A stretch of DNA of 64,000 nucleotides from Paenibacillus koleovorans NBRC 103111 (GTDB lineage Bacteria; Bacillota; Bacilli; Paenibacillales; NBRC-103111), in assembly GCF_004000845.1 (NCBI RefSeq), contig NZ_BIMA01000008.1, forward strand, positions 1 to 64,000, written 5' to 3'. Positions 18,291-28,604 of this stretch are shown piece by piece. Made by a program: the position numbers and the translations under genes. The notes beneath the pieces are model-generated. The model was given only the letters and a program-made list of their open reading frames with translations, had not been told where the DNA came from and did no database searches. Position 1 is the stretch's first letter. Each line of letters opens with the position of its first letter.

Positions 18291-19439
18291 ATGAAAATTC
18301 ATAGCTATGAACTGTTCCAAGTGCCGCCGCGCTGGCTCTTTCTGAAGATTCAGACCGACAACGGGCTTGTAGGCTGGGGAGAGCCGATTGTGGAAGGTCG
18401 GGCCGAGACGGTGAAAGCATGTGTGCACGAGTTGATGGAATATTTGATCGGCAAGGACCCGATGCGCATTGAGGATCACTGGATGTTGCTGTATCGGTCG
18501 GGGTTTTATCGGGGAGGGCCGATCTTGATGAGCGCCATTGCGGGGATCGATCAAGCGCTTTGGGATATTAAGGGCAAATTTTACAACGCCCCGATCTATC
18601 AGCTGCTAGGCGGCGCTTGTCGGGATTCGATCCGCGTCTATTCCTGGGTTGGAGGCGATCGGCCGGCTGAGGTGGCGGAAGCGGCGCAGAAGGCGGCGGC
18701 AGCCGGATTCACTGCGGTCAAGATGAACGGTACGGAGGAGCTGCAATACGTCGATTCCTATGCCAAAATCGACGAAGCGGTAGCCCGGATCGCCGCCGTG
18801 CGGGATGCCTGCGGTCCTGCCATGGGGATCGGCATCGACTTCCACGGCCGCGTCCATAAGCCGATGGCGAAAATTCTCGCCAAGGAGCTGGAGCCGTTCC
18901 GCCCGATGTTCATCGAGGAGCCGGTGCTGTCCGAGAACAACGAGGCGCTGAAGGAGCTGTCCAAACACACCTCTATTCCGATCGCGACGGGGGAGCGGAT
19001 GTACTCGCGTTGGGACTTCAAGACACTCCTCGCCGATGGCGTCGTCGATATTATTCAGCCGGATCTGTCGCATGCGGGCGGCATCACCGAGTGCAAGAAA
19101 ATCGCCTCGATGGCGGAAGCCTACGACGTGGCGCTGGCGCCGCACTGTCCGCTCGGCCCGATCGCGCTAGCGGCATGCCTGCAGGTGGATGCGACGGCGC
19201 ACAATGCGTTTATCCAGGAGCAGAGCCTCGGCATCCACTACAACAAGGGCAGCGACCTGCTCGATTATTTGACGGATGCGGATGTGTTCGACTACAAGGA
19301 CGGCTTCGTGAAAATCCCGCAGGGGCCGGGTTTGGGACTCGAGATCAATGAGGAAGTTGTAAGAAAAATGGCCGAAGTCGGGCACAACTGGAGAAATCCC
19401 GTGTGGCGCCATCAAGACGGCAGTATTGCCGAATGGTAG
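18291..19439 (+). CDS. Galactonate dehydratase-like enolase-superfamily enzyme
   Basis: Mandelate-racemase/enolase superfamily sugar-acid dehydratase, 382 residues, the same length as E. coli DgoD. The ATG at 18291 follows AAGGAGG; the frame is open for 12 earlier codons without a ribosome site. Metal-binding acids are in [17 protein letters not shown] and [12 protein letters not shown], and the catalytic His is in [13 protein letters not shown]. The HGRVHKP segment after the first ligand is typical of D-galactonate dehydratases. The substrate is inferred from family similarity. The nearby fuconolactonase-like and PhyH genes support sugar-acid catabolism. Confidence 0.85.
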   Translation: MKIHSYELFQVPPRWLFLKIQTDNGLVGWGEPIVEGRAETVKACVHELMEYLIGKDPMRIEDHWMLLYRSGFYRGGPILMSAIAGIDQALWDIKGKFYNAPIYQLLGGACRDSIRVYSWVGGDRPAEVAEAAQKAAAAGFTAVKMNGTEELQYVDSYAKIDEAVARIAAVRDACGPAMGIGIDFHGRVHKPMAKILAKELEPFRPMFIEEPVLSENNEALKELSKHTSIPIATGERMYSRWDFKTLLADGVVDIIQPDLSHAGGITECKKIASMAEAYDVALAPHCPLGPIALAACLQVDATAHNAFIQEQSLGIHYNKGSDLLDYLTDADVFDYKDGFVKIPQGPGLGLEINEEVVRKMAEVGHNWRNPVWRHQDGSIAEW

Positions 19440-19442
19440 GGC

Positions 19443-20336
19443 TCATGCTCGCGAGCGCTGAGCGCGGTATTCGCTTGGCGCCATTCCCTCGCGCCGCTTG
19501 AACGAGCTGGACAAGTGGTGCAAGTCAGTGAACCCGCACTGCTCGGCGATTTCCGCGAGAGTCAAACTCGTTTCCGCCAGCAGCTCCTTCACATGCTGCA
19601 GCCGAAGCTGGATCAAATATTGATGCGGCGAGACGCCGAAGCGTTGCCGGAACAGTAGATGGAAGCGGGATTCTGACAAATGCGCGGCCGCCGCCAGCTC
19701 TTGCACGGGAAGCGGTTCGCTGAGATGCAAGGCTAGATAGGCGGGAATCCGGTCCAACGCTTGGTCGATCGTCGAATGCCGGGCGTTCCAGCCGGAATAC
19801 TGCTTGAAGAGGGCGATGGTCAGCTCCGAGATCAGGTGGTTCGCCTCGACTCGCTGAAGCGCGTCTTCACTCATCCACAGCTCGACGGCATGGAGGAAGG
19901 TCGCTCTGAACTTGGCAGGCTGCGCCACATGAACGAGCAGGGGCACATCTAAGCCGAACTCGCTTAGCGACGGTTGCATCAAATGAGGATACGCCTCCAG
20001 ATCCACCGTGCCTTCGTGAACGGCAAAGCTCATCTCGCGCAATGGATTGTAGAACAGGTCGAAATGCGCGAAGGCGCATACGAGAGGCTGGGTGCTAATC
20101 AAGCTTTTCAGCTGATTCGGCTGGAACAACAGGATGTCGCCTTCTCGGACGGCATAAGTCTTGCCGTTCAGCACGGCTTCCGCGATGCCTTCCTGCATAA
20201 CGAGCATGTAATAGTCGAGGATGCGGCGGTCTTGCGGTCTTGTCGGAGCTTTGCGTACGGCATACCCCGCGCTTCGGATATAAGGGGCTAAGGGCATATT
20301 TGAGTACGGCGCTTTGTTGGTATGAATCGTTTCCAT
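19443..20336 (-). CDS. AraC family transcriptional regulator
   Basis: One-component regulator of 297 residues with an N-terminal cupin sensor (AVREGDILLFQPNQLKSLI; FAHFDLFY) and a C-terminal double helix-turn-helix (LPVQELAAAAHLSESRFHLLFRQRFGVSPHQYLIQLRL, then TLAEIAEQCGFTDLHHLSSSFKRREGMAPSEYR). It is divergent from the PhyH/amidohydrolase pair and convergent with the dehydratase gene, so it probably senses a sugar-derived ligand and controls one or both (inference). Confidence 0.9.
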   Translation of the reverse strand: METIHTNKAPYSNMPLAPYIRSAGYAVRKAPTRPQDRRILDYYMLVMQEGIAEAVLNGKTYAVREGDILLFQPNQLKSLISTQPLVCAFAHFDLFYNPLREMSFAVHEGTVDLEAYPHLMQPSLSEFGLDVPLLVHVAQPAKFRATFLHAVELWMSEDALQRVEANHLISELTIALFKQYSGWNARHSTIDQALDRIPAYLALHLSEPLPVQELAAAAHLSESRFHLLFRQRFGVSPHQYLIQLRLQHVKELLAETSLTLAEIAEQCGFTDLHHLSSSFKRREGMAPSEYRAQRSRA

Positions 20337-20382
20337 CCTACTCCAACCTCCGGTACATGACAGTACTTTTTTACAACCAACT

Positions 20383-20454
20383 CAACTCCATTATACATCC
20401 TCAGAGCTTCTGCCGTACGGTAAGATTCTGATCAGGGAGTTCAATATGGAGTTG
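20383..20454. promoter_or_regulatory. Inverted repeat in the AraC-PhyH divergent region, possible operator
   Basis: CAACTCCATTAT at 20383-20394 recurs inverted as ATATGGAGTTG at 20444-20454. The two half sites flank the space between the divergent starts, as expected for an AraC-type operator. Similarity alone supports this. Confidence 0.35.
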
Positions 20455-20470
20455 GGGAGGATGAAATGAG

Positions 20471-21262
20471 ATGGCGCTGCTGTCACAGGATCAAGTGGAT
20501 TTTTACAAGAGGGAAGGGTATTTGATCGGGCTGCCGAAGGTGTTCGATGAGGAGCAAATGAAGTCGCTTAACGAGGGGCTTCAATCGTTAGTCGGGCAGT
20601 TGGACGCCGATGAGAAGCTGCTGGACATCCGAGAATGGCATCTGTCGAGCCGGTGGCTGTACGATCTCTGCACGACGCCGCTTATCCTGGATTACGTGGA
20701 AAGCTTGCTCGGACCGAATTTTTATTTGTGGGGCTCTCAATTTTTCGCCAAAGAACCACGGTCCAAATCGAGAGTAGGCTGGCATCAGGATTCGTATTAT
20801 TGGCCGCTTTCGCCGCATCATTCCGTGACTGTATGGCTCGCTTTCACCGATGTCGACGTCGCGAACGGCGCCATGTATGTCATTCCGGGCTCCCACAGAG
20901 CCGGATTGATCAAGCATATTACGACGGAAGAGGAATTCCTGAACCTGGAGCTCGAGCTCGGCTCGTTCCGGGAGCAGGACAAGGTGGCGTTGGAGATGAA
21001 AGCAGGTCAATTGTCGCTTCACGACGATGCGATGGTACACGGCTCGCCGGCGAACAACTCCGATCGCTGGAGAATCGGACTGACGATTCGCTATTCGGCA
21101 ACGGATGTGAAATGCGACTTGTCCAAAGCTCCGCTGTTCAAAACGATGCTGGTGCGGGGGGAGGACACTTTTAACCACAATCCGGTCGCCCCGATCCCGG
21201 CAGAGCCTTACGCGCGCTTGCCGAAGGACCAGTACCTTCACATGGAGCGCGTCATCAAATAA
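20471..21262 (+). CDS. Phytanoyl-CoA dioxygenase (PhyH) family oxygenase
   Basis: Fe(II)/2-oxoglutarate-dependent oxygenase-like protein, 263 residues. The iron facial triad is visible: His and Asp in GWHQDSYYW (about residue 99-101) and the distal His in LHDDAMVHGSPANNS, followed by RIGLTIRYSAT with the Arg expected for 2-oxoglutarate binding. Family features such as DVANGAMYVIPGSHRAG are present. A GGGGAGG ribosome site is 10 bases upstream. It forms an operon with the next gene (24-base gap). The substrate is unknown. Confidence 0.88.
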   Translation: MALLSQDQVDFYKREGYLIGLPKVFDEEQMKSLNEGLQSLVGQLDADEKLLDIREWHLSSRWLYDLCTTPLILDYVESLLGPNFYLWGSQFFAKEPRSKSRVGWHQDSYYWPLSPHHSVTVWLAFTDVDVANGAMYVIPGSHRAGLIKHITTEEEFLNLELELGSFREQDKVALEMKAGQLSLHDDAMVHGSPANNSDRWRIGLTIRYSATDVKCDLSKAPLFKTMLVRGEDTFNHNPVAPIPAEPYARLPKDQYLHMERVIK

Positions 21263-21285
21263 ACAAGCGGGAGGCGCATCCTTCC

Positions 21286-22128
<843 letters not shown>

Positions 22129-22131
22129 AAA

Positions 22132-22165
22132 ATCCCCCTTAGCTGATCGCAGCTAAGGGGGACAT
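22132..22165. terminator. Terminator between convergent genes
   Basis: CCCCCTTAGCTG and CAGCTAAGGGGG form a perfect 12-base stem with loop ATCG; an A run on one side and T-rich sequence on the other suit both strands. Confidence 0.85.
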
Positions 22166-22169
22166 ATTT

Positions 22170-24053
22170 TTATTGCGCCGTAAATTCGGTAATTCGGCCT
22201 TCCACTTTCGGGTTCACGGAATTGTGCTTGATCAAATATTGCTCCATCAACTCGTACATGGTTATGCCTGTGTTGAACGGCTTGCCGCCCGCGAACATCG
22301 AGTAGCCGTCTCCGCCAACCGCGATGAAATCATTGGTCGCCACTTTGTACGTCTTGTTCGGATCGATCGGCGCGCCTCCGACCTTCACTTCGGTTACGCG
22401 TTGTCCGGCCGGTTTGGCGGGATCATAGGAAAACGACATGCCGCTGATTTGCGGGAAGCGACCTGCGCCGGACTCCACTTGGCTGACGCCGTTTTCCAGG
22501 GCTTCGCGAATTTGTTGCCCCGTAGCATTCAGAACGACCAAGGTGTTAGGGAACGGCAGCAAGCTGTACAAGTCTTTCTTCGTGATATCGCCTGCAGCCA
22601 GCTGCACGCGAATGCCTCCGCCGTTCACAAGCGCGACATCGGACTCATAGCCTTTGATCGACTTGGACTTCTCGAGCATCGAATCGGCGATCAGGTTGCC
22701 GACATTGCTTTCCATCTTGCGTACAATCGTGCGGTCTCCATCAAGAGCGACATCCGTTTTCGCGATGACCACGTTCATGACGGAGTCGATTTCCGTTGTG
22801 ATCTGTTTGACCATCTCGGCGATTGCCGGATCCTCAGCCACCGTCTCGTCATACTCGGTCAAACCGCCGGAGAAAGCTACGAGCTCCTTGTTCAGGTAAA
22901 CCAGCTCGGCCTTGCCAAGCGACTTGCCGTACTCCCAGTCTTGCACGATGTAGGTTCCGTTCACGAGCTCCGGGGTGCGGATCGGCGTGTGGGTGTGACC
23001 GCCGACGATCAGGTCGATGCCCGGCACTTGTATGGCGATTTCGCGGTCGGTTTCGATGCCGATATGGGAGACGACGATGACGTGATCGACGCTTTTCTTG
23101 AGCTCCGGCACCATTTGTTTGGCGACCTCGACCGGATTGCGGAATGTCAGTCCTTTTACATTGTCGGGATGGGTCAGAATCGGCGTCTCTTCGGTCACGA
23201 ATCCGAGGAAGGCGAACTTCTCTCCACCGATCGTCGCGTAGGTAACCGGCTCGAGCAGTTGACTGCCGTCGGCCTTGAACACATTGGCGTTGATCACCGG
23301 GTAGTCCAGCATGCCCTTCAGCTTCAGCAGCTGCTCGTAGCCAAAGTCGAATTCGTGGTTGCCGGCCGCCATCGCTTCATAATCAAGCGAGTTCAGAATC
23401 GGAATGATGGATTCGCCCTTGAATTGGTTGACGAAAACGGTCCCTTGGAACGTGTCTCCGGCGTCGAGCAGCAGGAAGTTCGGGTTTTCCGCTCTCCATT
23501 GTTTGATGAGCGTAGCCATCTTGGCATAGCCGTATTCCTTATTCGTTTTGTCTTCTTGAATATGACCGTGAACGTCGTTCGTATGGCCGATCGTGATGCG
23601 AGTCGTGATGGCTTCGCCGACGGCGTTGAAGAAGGCGTCCCGGCTCACTTGATCCGCTGCGGTCAACTTCACGTTGTAGCCGGCGCTGCCCGCCATTGCG
23701 CTGATGCGGCTCGCGGTCGGCTTTTGATCCGGATTGGCGGCTTCTTGCGGCGTTACGATGCCTTTGCCTACTGCCCAAGCGAGGATGCCGGACGCCCAAT
23801 GGTTGTATGCTGCATTCGGAGACAGGTTGGATTGCCCTTGCAGACGGGAGAGCACTGTAGCGACTTCGGCGATGGTTACGTTCCGAGCAAGCTCCAATTG
23901 GCCGTTGTCGGAGCCTTGCAGAATGCCTTTCTTCTGCATCCAGGGTGCGTGTGCGATAGGTTCGGCCGGGGCGGCGCTTGCGATCCCGGCTGTCCAGACC
24001 GCGGCTGCGACGGTTAGTGCTCCTAGTGTGATGACTTTCAGGCTAGCTTTCAA
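22170..24053 (-). CDS. Secreted 5'-nucleotidase / UDP-sugar hydrolase-type metallophosphoesterase
   Basis: Exported nucleotidase of 627 residues. The TTG at 24053 lies six bases after AGGAGGG and starts a signal peptide (LKASLKVITLGALTVAAAVWTAG). Residues about 35-125 look like one or two SLH-type repeats (HWASGILAWAVGKGIVT preceded by R-x-A-containing helix), suggesting wall attachment. The catalytic domain has GHTNDVHGHI, LLDAGDTFQGT, AAGNHEFDFG, VVSHIGIETD and VGGHTHT, the full dimetal set. The C-terminal substrate domain has LVNGGGIRVQL and AVGGDGYSMF. Likely role: extracellular nucleotide hydrolysis for phosphate and nucleoside salvage. Confidence 0.9.
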   Translation of the reverse strand: MKASLKVITLGALTVAAAVWTAGIASAAPAEPIAHAPWMQKKGILQGSDNGQLELARNVTIAEVATVLSRLQGQSNLSPNAAYNHWASGILAWAVGKGIVTPQEAANPDQKPTASRISAMAGSAGYNVKLTAADQVSRDAFFNAVGEAITTRITIGHTNDVHGHIQEDKTNKEYGYAKMATLIKQWRAENPNFLLLDAGDTFQGTVFVNQFKGESIIPILNSLDYEAMAAGNHEFDFGYEQLLKLKGMLDYPVINANVFKADGSQLLEPVTYATIGGEKFAFLGFVTEETPILTHPDNVKGLTFRNPVEVAKQMVPELKKSVDHVIVVSHIGIETDREIAIQVPGIDLIVGGHTHTPIRTPELVNGTYIVQDWEYGKSLGKAELVYLNKELVAFSGGLTEYDETVAEDPAIAEMVKQITTEIDSVMNVVIAKTDVALDGDRTIVRKMESNVGNLIADSMLEKSKSIKGYESDVALVNGGGIRVQLAAGDITKKDLYSLLPFPNTLVVLNATGQQIREALENGVSQVESGAGRFPQISGMSFSYDPAKPAGQRVTEVKVGGAPIDPNKTYKVATNDFIAVGGDGYSMFAGGKPFNTGITMYELMEQYLIKHNSVNPKVEGRITEFTAQ

Positions 24054-24162
24054 ACGAAACCCTCCTAGCAAATCATAATAGAGTGCTAGGTTTAGCATAG
24101 GGCCGAATTGTTAGGAGAGCTTGGTTTATATGTAAAAAAGAAGTTAAGTTTGTAGGCGGCGT

Positions 24163-24377
24163 TCGGTCTGAGCCTCAGGATTCGTTCTGAGAACCTATGT
24201 ATCCAGTCTGAGTACCATATTTCCTTAAGTGGGCAGTAAAGTAGCGATCTGAGTACCCAAGTAAACAAAATCGGAAGCTGGATTCGCGATCTGTTTACTT
24301 GGGTACTCAGAATGAGGTGCGAGCGAGGCGCCAATTTGCGAAATTAGGTACTCCAGATGCGATATTTGGTACTCAAA
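24163..24377. repeat. Intergenic mini-array, class 3 (TCTGAGTACC units, forward then inverted)
   Basis: The 334-base gap between the nucleotidase and exporter genes holds no gene. It holds at least six degenerate copies of TCTGAGTACC: forward-oriented near 24165, 24185, 24206 and 24249, then inverted near 24301, 24347 and 24367. The two central copies form a perfect 19-base inverted repeat, CTGAGTACCCAAGTAAACA (24249-24267) and its complement (24292-24310), with a 24-base loop. There is no T tract, so a simple terminator is unlikely. Confidence 0.75.
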
Positions 24378-24387
24378 CCTAGAGCAG

Positions 24388-26154
24388 CTACCCTTCCGTC
24401 GCCTGTACACGCTCCTGCTGCTCGCTGCCCGCCAGCTTCGGGTACACGCGCCCGTGGGTCAGCAGCTCCTCGTGCGTGCCTAATTCGGCCACTCGTCCGT
24501 GCTCGAGCACGACGATCAGATCGGCGTTCTGGACCGTGGACAGCCGGTGGGCGATGATCAAGGTTGTTCGGCCCGCCCGCAGCACATCCAGCTGCTCCTG
24601 CAGCCTGCGCTCGGTCTCCAGGTCCAGCGATGAGGTCGCTTCGTCCAGGATGAGCACCTCGGGGTCTTCGAGAATGGCTCGCGCCAACGCCAGCCGCTGC
24701 TTCTGACCGCCGGACAGCTGTACGCCACGCTCTCCGACCTCTTCTTCGTATTGCTTGGGAAGCAATGCAATATCCTCATGCAGTTGGGCAACCCGACATG
24801 CCCCTTCGAGCTGGTCCGGCAAGAGGGTTTCCCGCCCGAAGAGCAAATTCATGCGAACCGTATCCGCCATCAAATACGGGTCCTGAAACACAATCCGCAC
24901 CCGCTTCGACCAATCGGCCCTCTCAATCCGATCCAGCGGTTCCCCATTGATCCGAATGCTGACCGAGTCAGGATCATAGAACCGCATCAGCAGCTGGGCA
25001 AGCGTAGACTTGCCGCCGCCGCTCGCGCCGACGAAGGCTACCTTCCGACCAGTCGGGATGGCAAGTGAGAAATCGCGAAGCACCTCACGGCCACCATCCT
25101 CATAGGCGAAGCTGACCCGATCGAACTCCAACGTTCGAATCTCGCCTTGGATTTTTGAGGAGCCGTCGCGAATTTGCTCATCCTCCATAAGCAACCGCAT
25201 CCGATCGACATTGGCGAATTTGGCGCTTAATTCAAGCGCGTAATTGAAGACCCGATGAAACGATTCCATCAGCTGCAAAGTAAACTGAAAGACGATAACG
25301 AAAGAGCCAAGCGTCATCTGGTCCATAAATAGCTGGTAGCCTCCAAAGCCGAGCACGGAAAGGGTAACTGCCCACTGCAACGGTTCTCCGATGAGCTTCA
25401 GCCGGTTTTCGGTTTTGGTTTCCTGCACGACAGCCCGAAAGTAGTCCCCGAACAGCCGGTCGTACAGCTTCATTTCCCAATCTGCGCGGTGGAAAGCGAT
25501 AATTTCCCGCGTCGCGGAGATGCTCTCTTCGATATGGACGGCTAACGCGGCTTGCTTGTCCTGGACTTGACGGTGAACGGCCTTGATCCGTTTGGCGAAC
25601 AGGTGTCCGGCCAGGATGTACAGCAAGCTGATGACGGTAACGGATAAAAGAACAAGAGGGCTGTGCCAACCCACGATGCCCATCAGCAGGAACATATGGA
25701 GCAGCCGCGACGCGCCTAGCGGCGTACGAAAGCCGATCAAGCTTCCGCCTACGTGCAAGTCGTTCGTCATGTACTGCGCATATTGGGCCGTGCGTTCATT
25801 TTGGATGCGGGCCATAGGGATTCGGAAAAACCTCGCCAGCATTCGCTTGAGAAAAATATCGTCCATCAAATATTCATTGGTCACGTACCGGTACGGCGTC
25901 GCGGTGATGAAGACGGAATTCAGCAGGAACGCGCCGACAAAGATGGCCAGCAGCCAAGGCAACAGTTCAAATTGCCGCTGGAGGAAAACGTCGTCGATAA
26001 TATGCTTTTGTACGAAGGTTGCGGCGATGCCGGACCCGTTTTCGATTAGCATGAACAGCAGGGCAATCCAAATGCCGGATTTGATGTCTTTGAGATGCGT
26101 CCAAGTCCATTTAACGTAAAACAACGGCGTCGCCCCCGATCCGCTGCATGGCAT
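24388..26154 (-). CDS. ABC exporter half-transporter (second of a pair)
   Basis: Fused membrane/ATPase ABC exporter subunit, 588 residues. Residues about 20-300 form the six-helix membrane domain; the ATPase domain has Walker A VGASGGGKSTLAQLL, signature LSGGQKQRLALARA, Walker B LILDEATSSLD and H-loop AHRLSTVQ. The ATG at 26154 overlaps the upstream exporter gene by 44 bases; a TTG at 26124 preceded by GGATCGGGGG is a possible alternative. Together with the next gene it probably forms a heterodimeric multidrug/lipid-type exporter (inference). Confidence 0.88.
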   Translation of the reverse strand: MPCSGSGATPLFYVKWTWTHLKDIKSGIWIALLFMLIENGSGIAATFVQKHIIDDVFLQRQFELLPWLLAIFVGAFLLNSVFITATPYRYVTNEYLMDDIFLKRMLARFFRIPMARIQNERTAQYAQYMTNDLHVGGSLIGFRTPLGASRLLHMFLLMGIVGWHSPLVLLSVTVISLLYILAGHLFAKRIKAVHRQVQDKQAALAVHIEESISATREIIAFHRADWEMKLYDRLFGDYFRAVVQETKTENRLKLIGEPLQWAVTLSVLGFGGYQLFMDQMTLGSFVIVFQFTLQLMESFHRVFNYALELSAKFANVDRMRLLMEDEQIRDGSSKIQGEIRTLEFDRVSFAYEDGGREVLRDFSLAIPTGRKVAFVGASGGGKSTLAQLLMRFYDPDSVSIRINGEPLDRIERADWSKRVRIVFQDPYLMADTVRMNLLFGRETLLPDQLEGACRVAQLHEDIALLPKQYEEEVGERGVQLSGGQKQRLALARAILEDPEVLILDEATSSLDLETERRLQEQLDVLRAGRTTLIIAHRLSTVQNADLIVVLEHGRVAELGTHEELLTHGRVYPKLAGSEQQERVQATEG

Positions 26155-27946
26155 CCTTATTGTCGCTCTCTGTCGCGCTTTCCCGTTCCCGTTCGTTCTC
26201 GCCTAGCACCAAGGTGTGGAAAAGTCCTTGTTGCGCCATCAATTCCTCGTACGTCCCCATCTCGGCGATCCGTCCTTGATCGAGCACTGCGATTTTATCG
26301 TAGTCCTTGACCGTTGAGAGGCGATGAGCTACCGTTACCGTCGTACGGCCGTGCAACAGTCGGGCCAGAGCTTCCCGTACCGAATTTTCACTGATCGGAT
26401 CGAGAGCTGAGGTCGCCTCGTCCAGGAGCACGATCTGCGGATCGCGAATTAGCATACGTGCCAAGGCAAGGCGCTGTTTTTGCCCGCCGGACAGCTTGAT
26501 CCCGCGTTCGCCGACAATCGTGTCATAGCCATCCGCCAGCTCGCTGATAAACCCGTGCGCATCGGCAGCTTTAGCCGCTTCCACTATGGCTTCCTCCGAG
26601 GCATCGGGATTGCCGAACCGGATGTTGTCCCGAATGCTTTTGCCGAACAAGTATGTATCCTGAAACACAAACCCGACAGCCCCGCGCAGCTCATCGAATG
26701 AAAGGCGGTTCAGCGGGATGCCGTCCAGACGAATCAGACCATCTGTCGGATCGTAAAAACGGTTCAGCAGCTTGAGCAAGGTGGACTTGCCGTTGCCGCT
26801 TTTGCCGACCAGAGCCACTCTCTCGCCCGCGCGTATAGACAACGAGATCCCCTCCAGCAGCGGAGGCCGTCCTGGATAGGCGAACCTCACATTATGCAGC
26901 GTCAGTTCTCCGCGTATGGTGCCAAGCTGAATCGGCTGGGGCGATTCTTCTACTTCCGGGGTTAGCAGCAAGAGCTGGCGAAGGGGCTCCGACTGATGCA
27001 AGGACGTATTTTGCTCGATCAGCATCGTCACCAGCGATGTCAGCCGACCCATGAATACGGAATAGAGCAGCAGGAAAGTGATGAAGTCCCCGACCGTAAT
27101 GCCTCCGGAGCGCACCATCAAGTAGCCGGCAACGAACATGGCAACCGAGCCCAGTTGGAATAGGACCGACCGGATACTCCAGCGAAGGTGAATCAAGAAC
27201 ACCCAGCGCAGCACGGTGGTCGTTACTCGTCTGAAAATAGAGCGTACCCGCTCAATATCCCATTCCTCGGCGCCTATCGCACGAAACTCTCTGGCACCGG
27301 CTACCGATTCGTATATTTTCTTGTTGTACACTGTCCGCGCATCCACAGCTATCTTGGTGGCTTTCGCGACATTGCGGTCGATTCGCGGGCCGAAGGTGTA
27401 GTAGAAAAGCGCGAACGGAACAATGAGCAAGGTGAGCGTGATGGAGCGGGAGAGCAGCACGGCGCCGGCAGCGACGAGGAACAAGGAGGTTTGGACAATG
27501 CTGGGGAAAAATCGGCGAACGACTTGCTCAGCGGCTTGAACCTGCTGGTTCATGAGCGACAGCGTTTCACCGACAGGTGACCGCTCGTAATGCGCGAATC
27601 CTAGCTTGCGCAGATGCTTGATCGCTTTGGCCTGGATGTCGCGCGAGGCGCTGACGCCAACGATCGTTTGCAGCCAGCTGTGAACGATCCCGAGGGCCAG
27701 CACGACGCTGTAGACGCCGGCCATGAGCAGCAGCAGCCGGATGAAGGCGGCGCGGTCCCGATCCGGGATGATGTCGTCGATGAGCTGGCCGATCAGCTGC
27801 GGGACAACGAGCTCCCCGGCGGCAATGGCAAGGCCGCATGCGATAATGACGGCCATTTTGTACTTGTACGGCCGCAGATGGCTCACGATCCAACGATACG
27901 TGCTCCAAGCTTTGGTTGGTTTCTGACTGCTGCTGTCCCTCTCCAT
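26111..27946 (-). CDS. ABC exporter half-transporter (first of a pair)
   Basis: ABC exporter with fused domains, 611 residues. The membrane part begins near residue 30 (IIACGLAIAAGELVVPQLIGQLIDDIIP, typical of MsbA/LmrA-like exporters). The ATPase domain shows Walker A VGKSGNGKSTLLKLL, signature LSGGQKQRLALARML, Walker B LLDEATSALD and H-loop AHRLSTVKD. Unlike classic asymmetric heterodimers, neither partner lacks the catalytic Glu after Walker B. No regulator adjoins, so no substrate can be assigned. Confidence 0.88.
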   Translation of the reverse strand: MERDSSSQKPTKAWSTYRWIVSHLRPYKYKMAVIIACGLAIAAGELVVPQLIGQLIDDIIPDRDRAAFIRLLLLMAGVYSVVLALGIVHSWLQTIVGVSASRDIQAKAIKHLRKLGFAHYERSPVGETLSLMNQQVQAAEQVVRRFFPSIVQTSLFLVAAGAVLLSRSITLTLLIVPFALFYYTFGPRIDRNVAKATKIAVDARTVYNKKIYESVAGAREFRAIGAEEWDIERVRSIFRRVTTTVLRWVFLIHLRWSIRSVLFQLGSVAMFVAGYLMVRSGGITVGDFITFLLLYSVFMGRLTSLVTMLIEQNTSLHQSEPLRQLLLLTPEVEESPQPIQLGTIRGELTLHNVRFAYPGRPPLLEGISLSIRAGERVALVGKSGNGKSTLLKLLNRFYDPTDGLIRLDGIPLNRLSFDELRGAVGFVFQDTYLFGKSIRDNIRFGNPDASEEAIVEAAKAADAHGFISELADGYDTIVGERGIKLSGGQKQRLALARMLIRDPQIVLLDEATSALDPISENSVREALARLLHGRTTVTVAHRLSTVKDYDKIAVLDQGRIAEMGTYEELMAQQGLFHTLVLGENERERESATESDNKDAMQRIGGDAVVLR

Positions 27947-28130
27947 GAGCTGCGCCTCCCTTTGAAAAAAGTGGAAAATATTAGATGTATTATACCTGTA
28001 TAGCCACTCGGTTGGGAAGCGGAATTTTTAAGTATAAAGAAACTTTTTCGTTGGGCGTTCAGCTTCTTGTTGGATATTTATGGTATTGTTGATGGGAAAG
28101 CTTAGTGGGGAGCGGTAAGGGGGAAGCTGG

Positions 28131-28604
28131 ATGAGCGATTTGGTGATCCAAAGCGTGGATGCAACCAACCAGTCGGAAGCGAAAGAGATGATTTTGCAGG
28201 GGCTGAAGAAGCATTTCGGTTTTCTGGATCGAACGTTGAATCCGGATCTTGACGATATCGTGCACGCGTACTTGGAGAAAGGGCAGACCTTCCTGGTCGG
28301 GCTGTTGGCAGGCGAAGTCGTTTGCAGCGGGGCTTTGATTCAGGTGGATGCGCAGCTCGGCAGAATCGTGCGTATGTCCGTGAAGCAAGAGCATCGTCGG
28401 AAAGGGTACGCGAGTCGGATGATAGAGGCGCTCGAGGCGGTCGCCAGAGATCGAGGATTTGGAACGATCACGCTTAAAACGTTGCATCATTGGGAGGATG
28501 CTGTTGGGTTTTATACGGCTCGGGGGTATCGGAGCAGCGGCTTGGCAGGCGAAAGTGTGACGATGGTGAAGGTGTTTGGGGAGAATCCATATGCACGAGA
28601 CTAA
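28131..28604 (+). CDS. GNAT family N-acetyltransferase
   Basis: Acetyl-CoA-dependent acetyltransferase fold, 157 residues. The acetyl-CoA-binding motif is VRMSVKQEHRRKGYASRMIEAL (R-R-x-G-Y-A core) at about residues 80-102, and the C-terminal VGFYTARGYRSSG is the usual beta-bulge end. The start has a GGGGGAAGCTGG ribosome-site region. It overlaps the downstream P-loop gene by 14 bases, implying co-translation. The substrate is unknown. Confidence 0.85.
   Translation: MSDLVIQSVDATNQSEAKEMILQGLKKHFGFLDRTLNPDLDDIVHAYLEKGQTFLVGLLAGEVVCSGALIQVDAQLGRIVRMSVKQEHRRKGYASRMIEALEAVARDRGFGTITLKTLHHWEDAVGFYTARGYRSSGLAGESVTMVKVFGENPYARD

Noticed and set aside
22173-24017. Long plus-strand open frame (about 614 codons) opposite the 5'-nucleotidase
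   Set aside because: Antisense shadow: the minus strand has all metallophosphoesterase motifs, a signal peptide and a ribosome site.
24388-27946. Asymmetric heterodimeric exporter with one degenerate ATP site
   Set aside because: Both subunits have a Glu after Walker B and intact signature motifs, so asymmetry is not supported.
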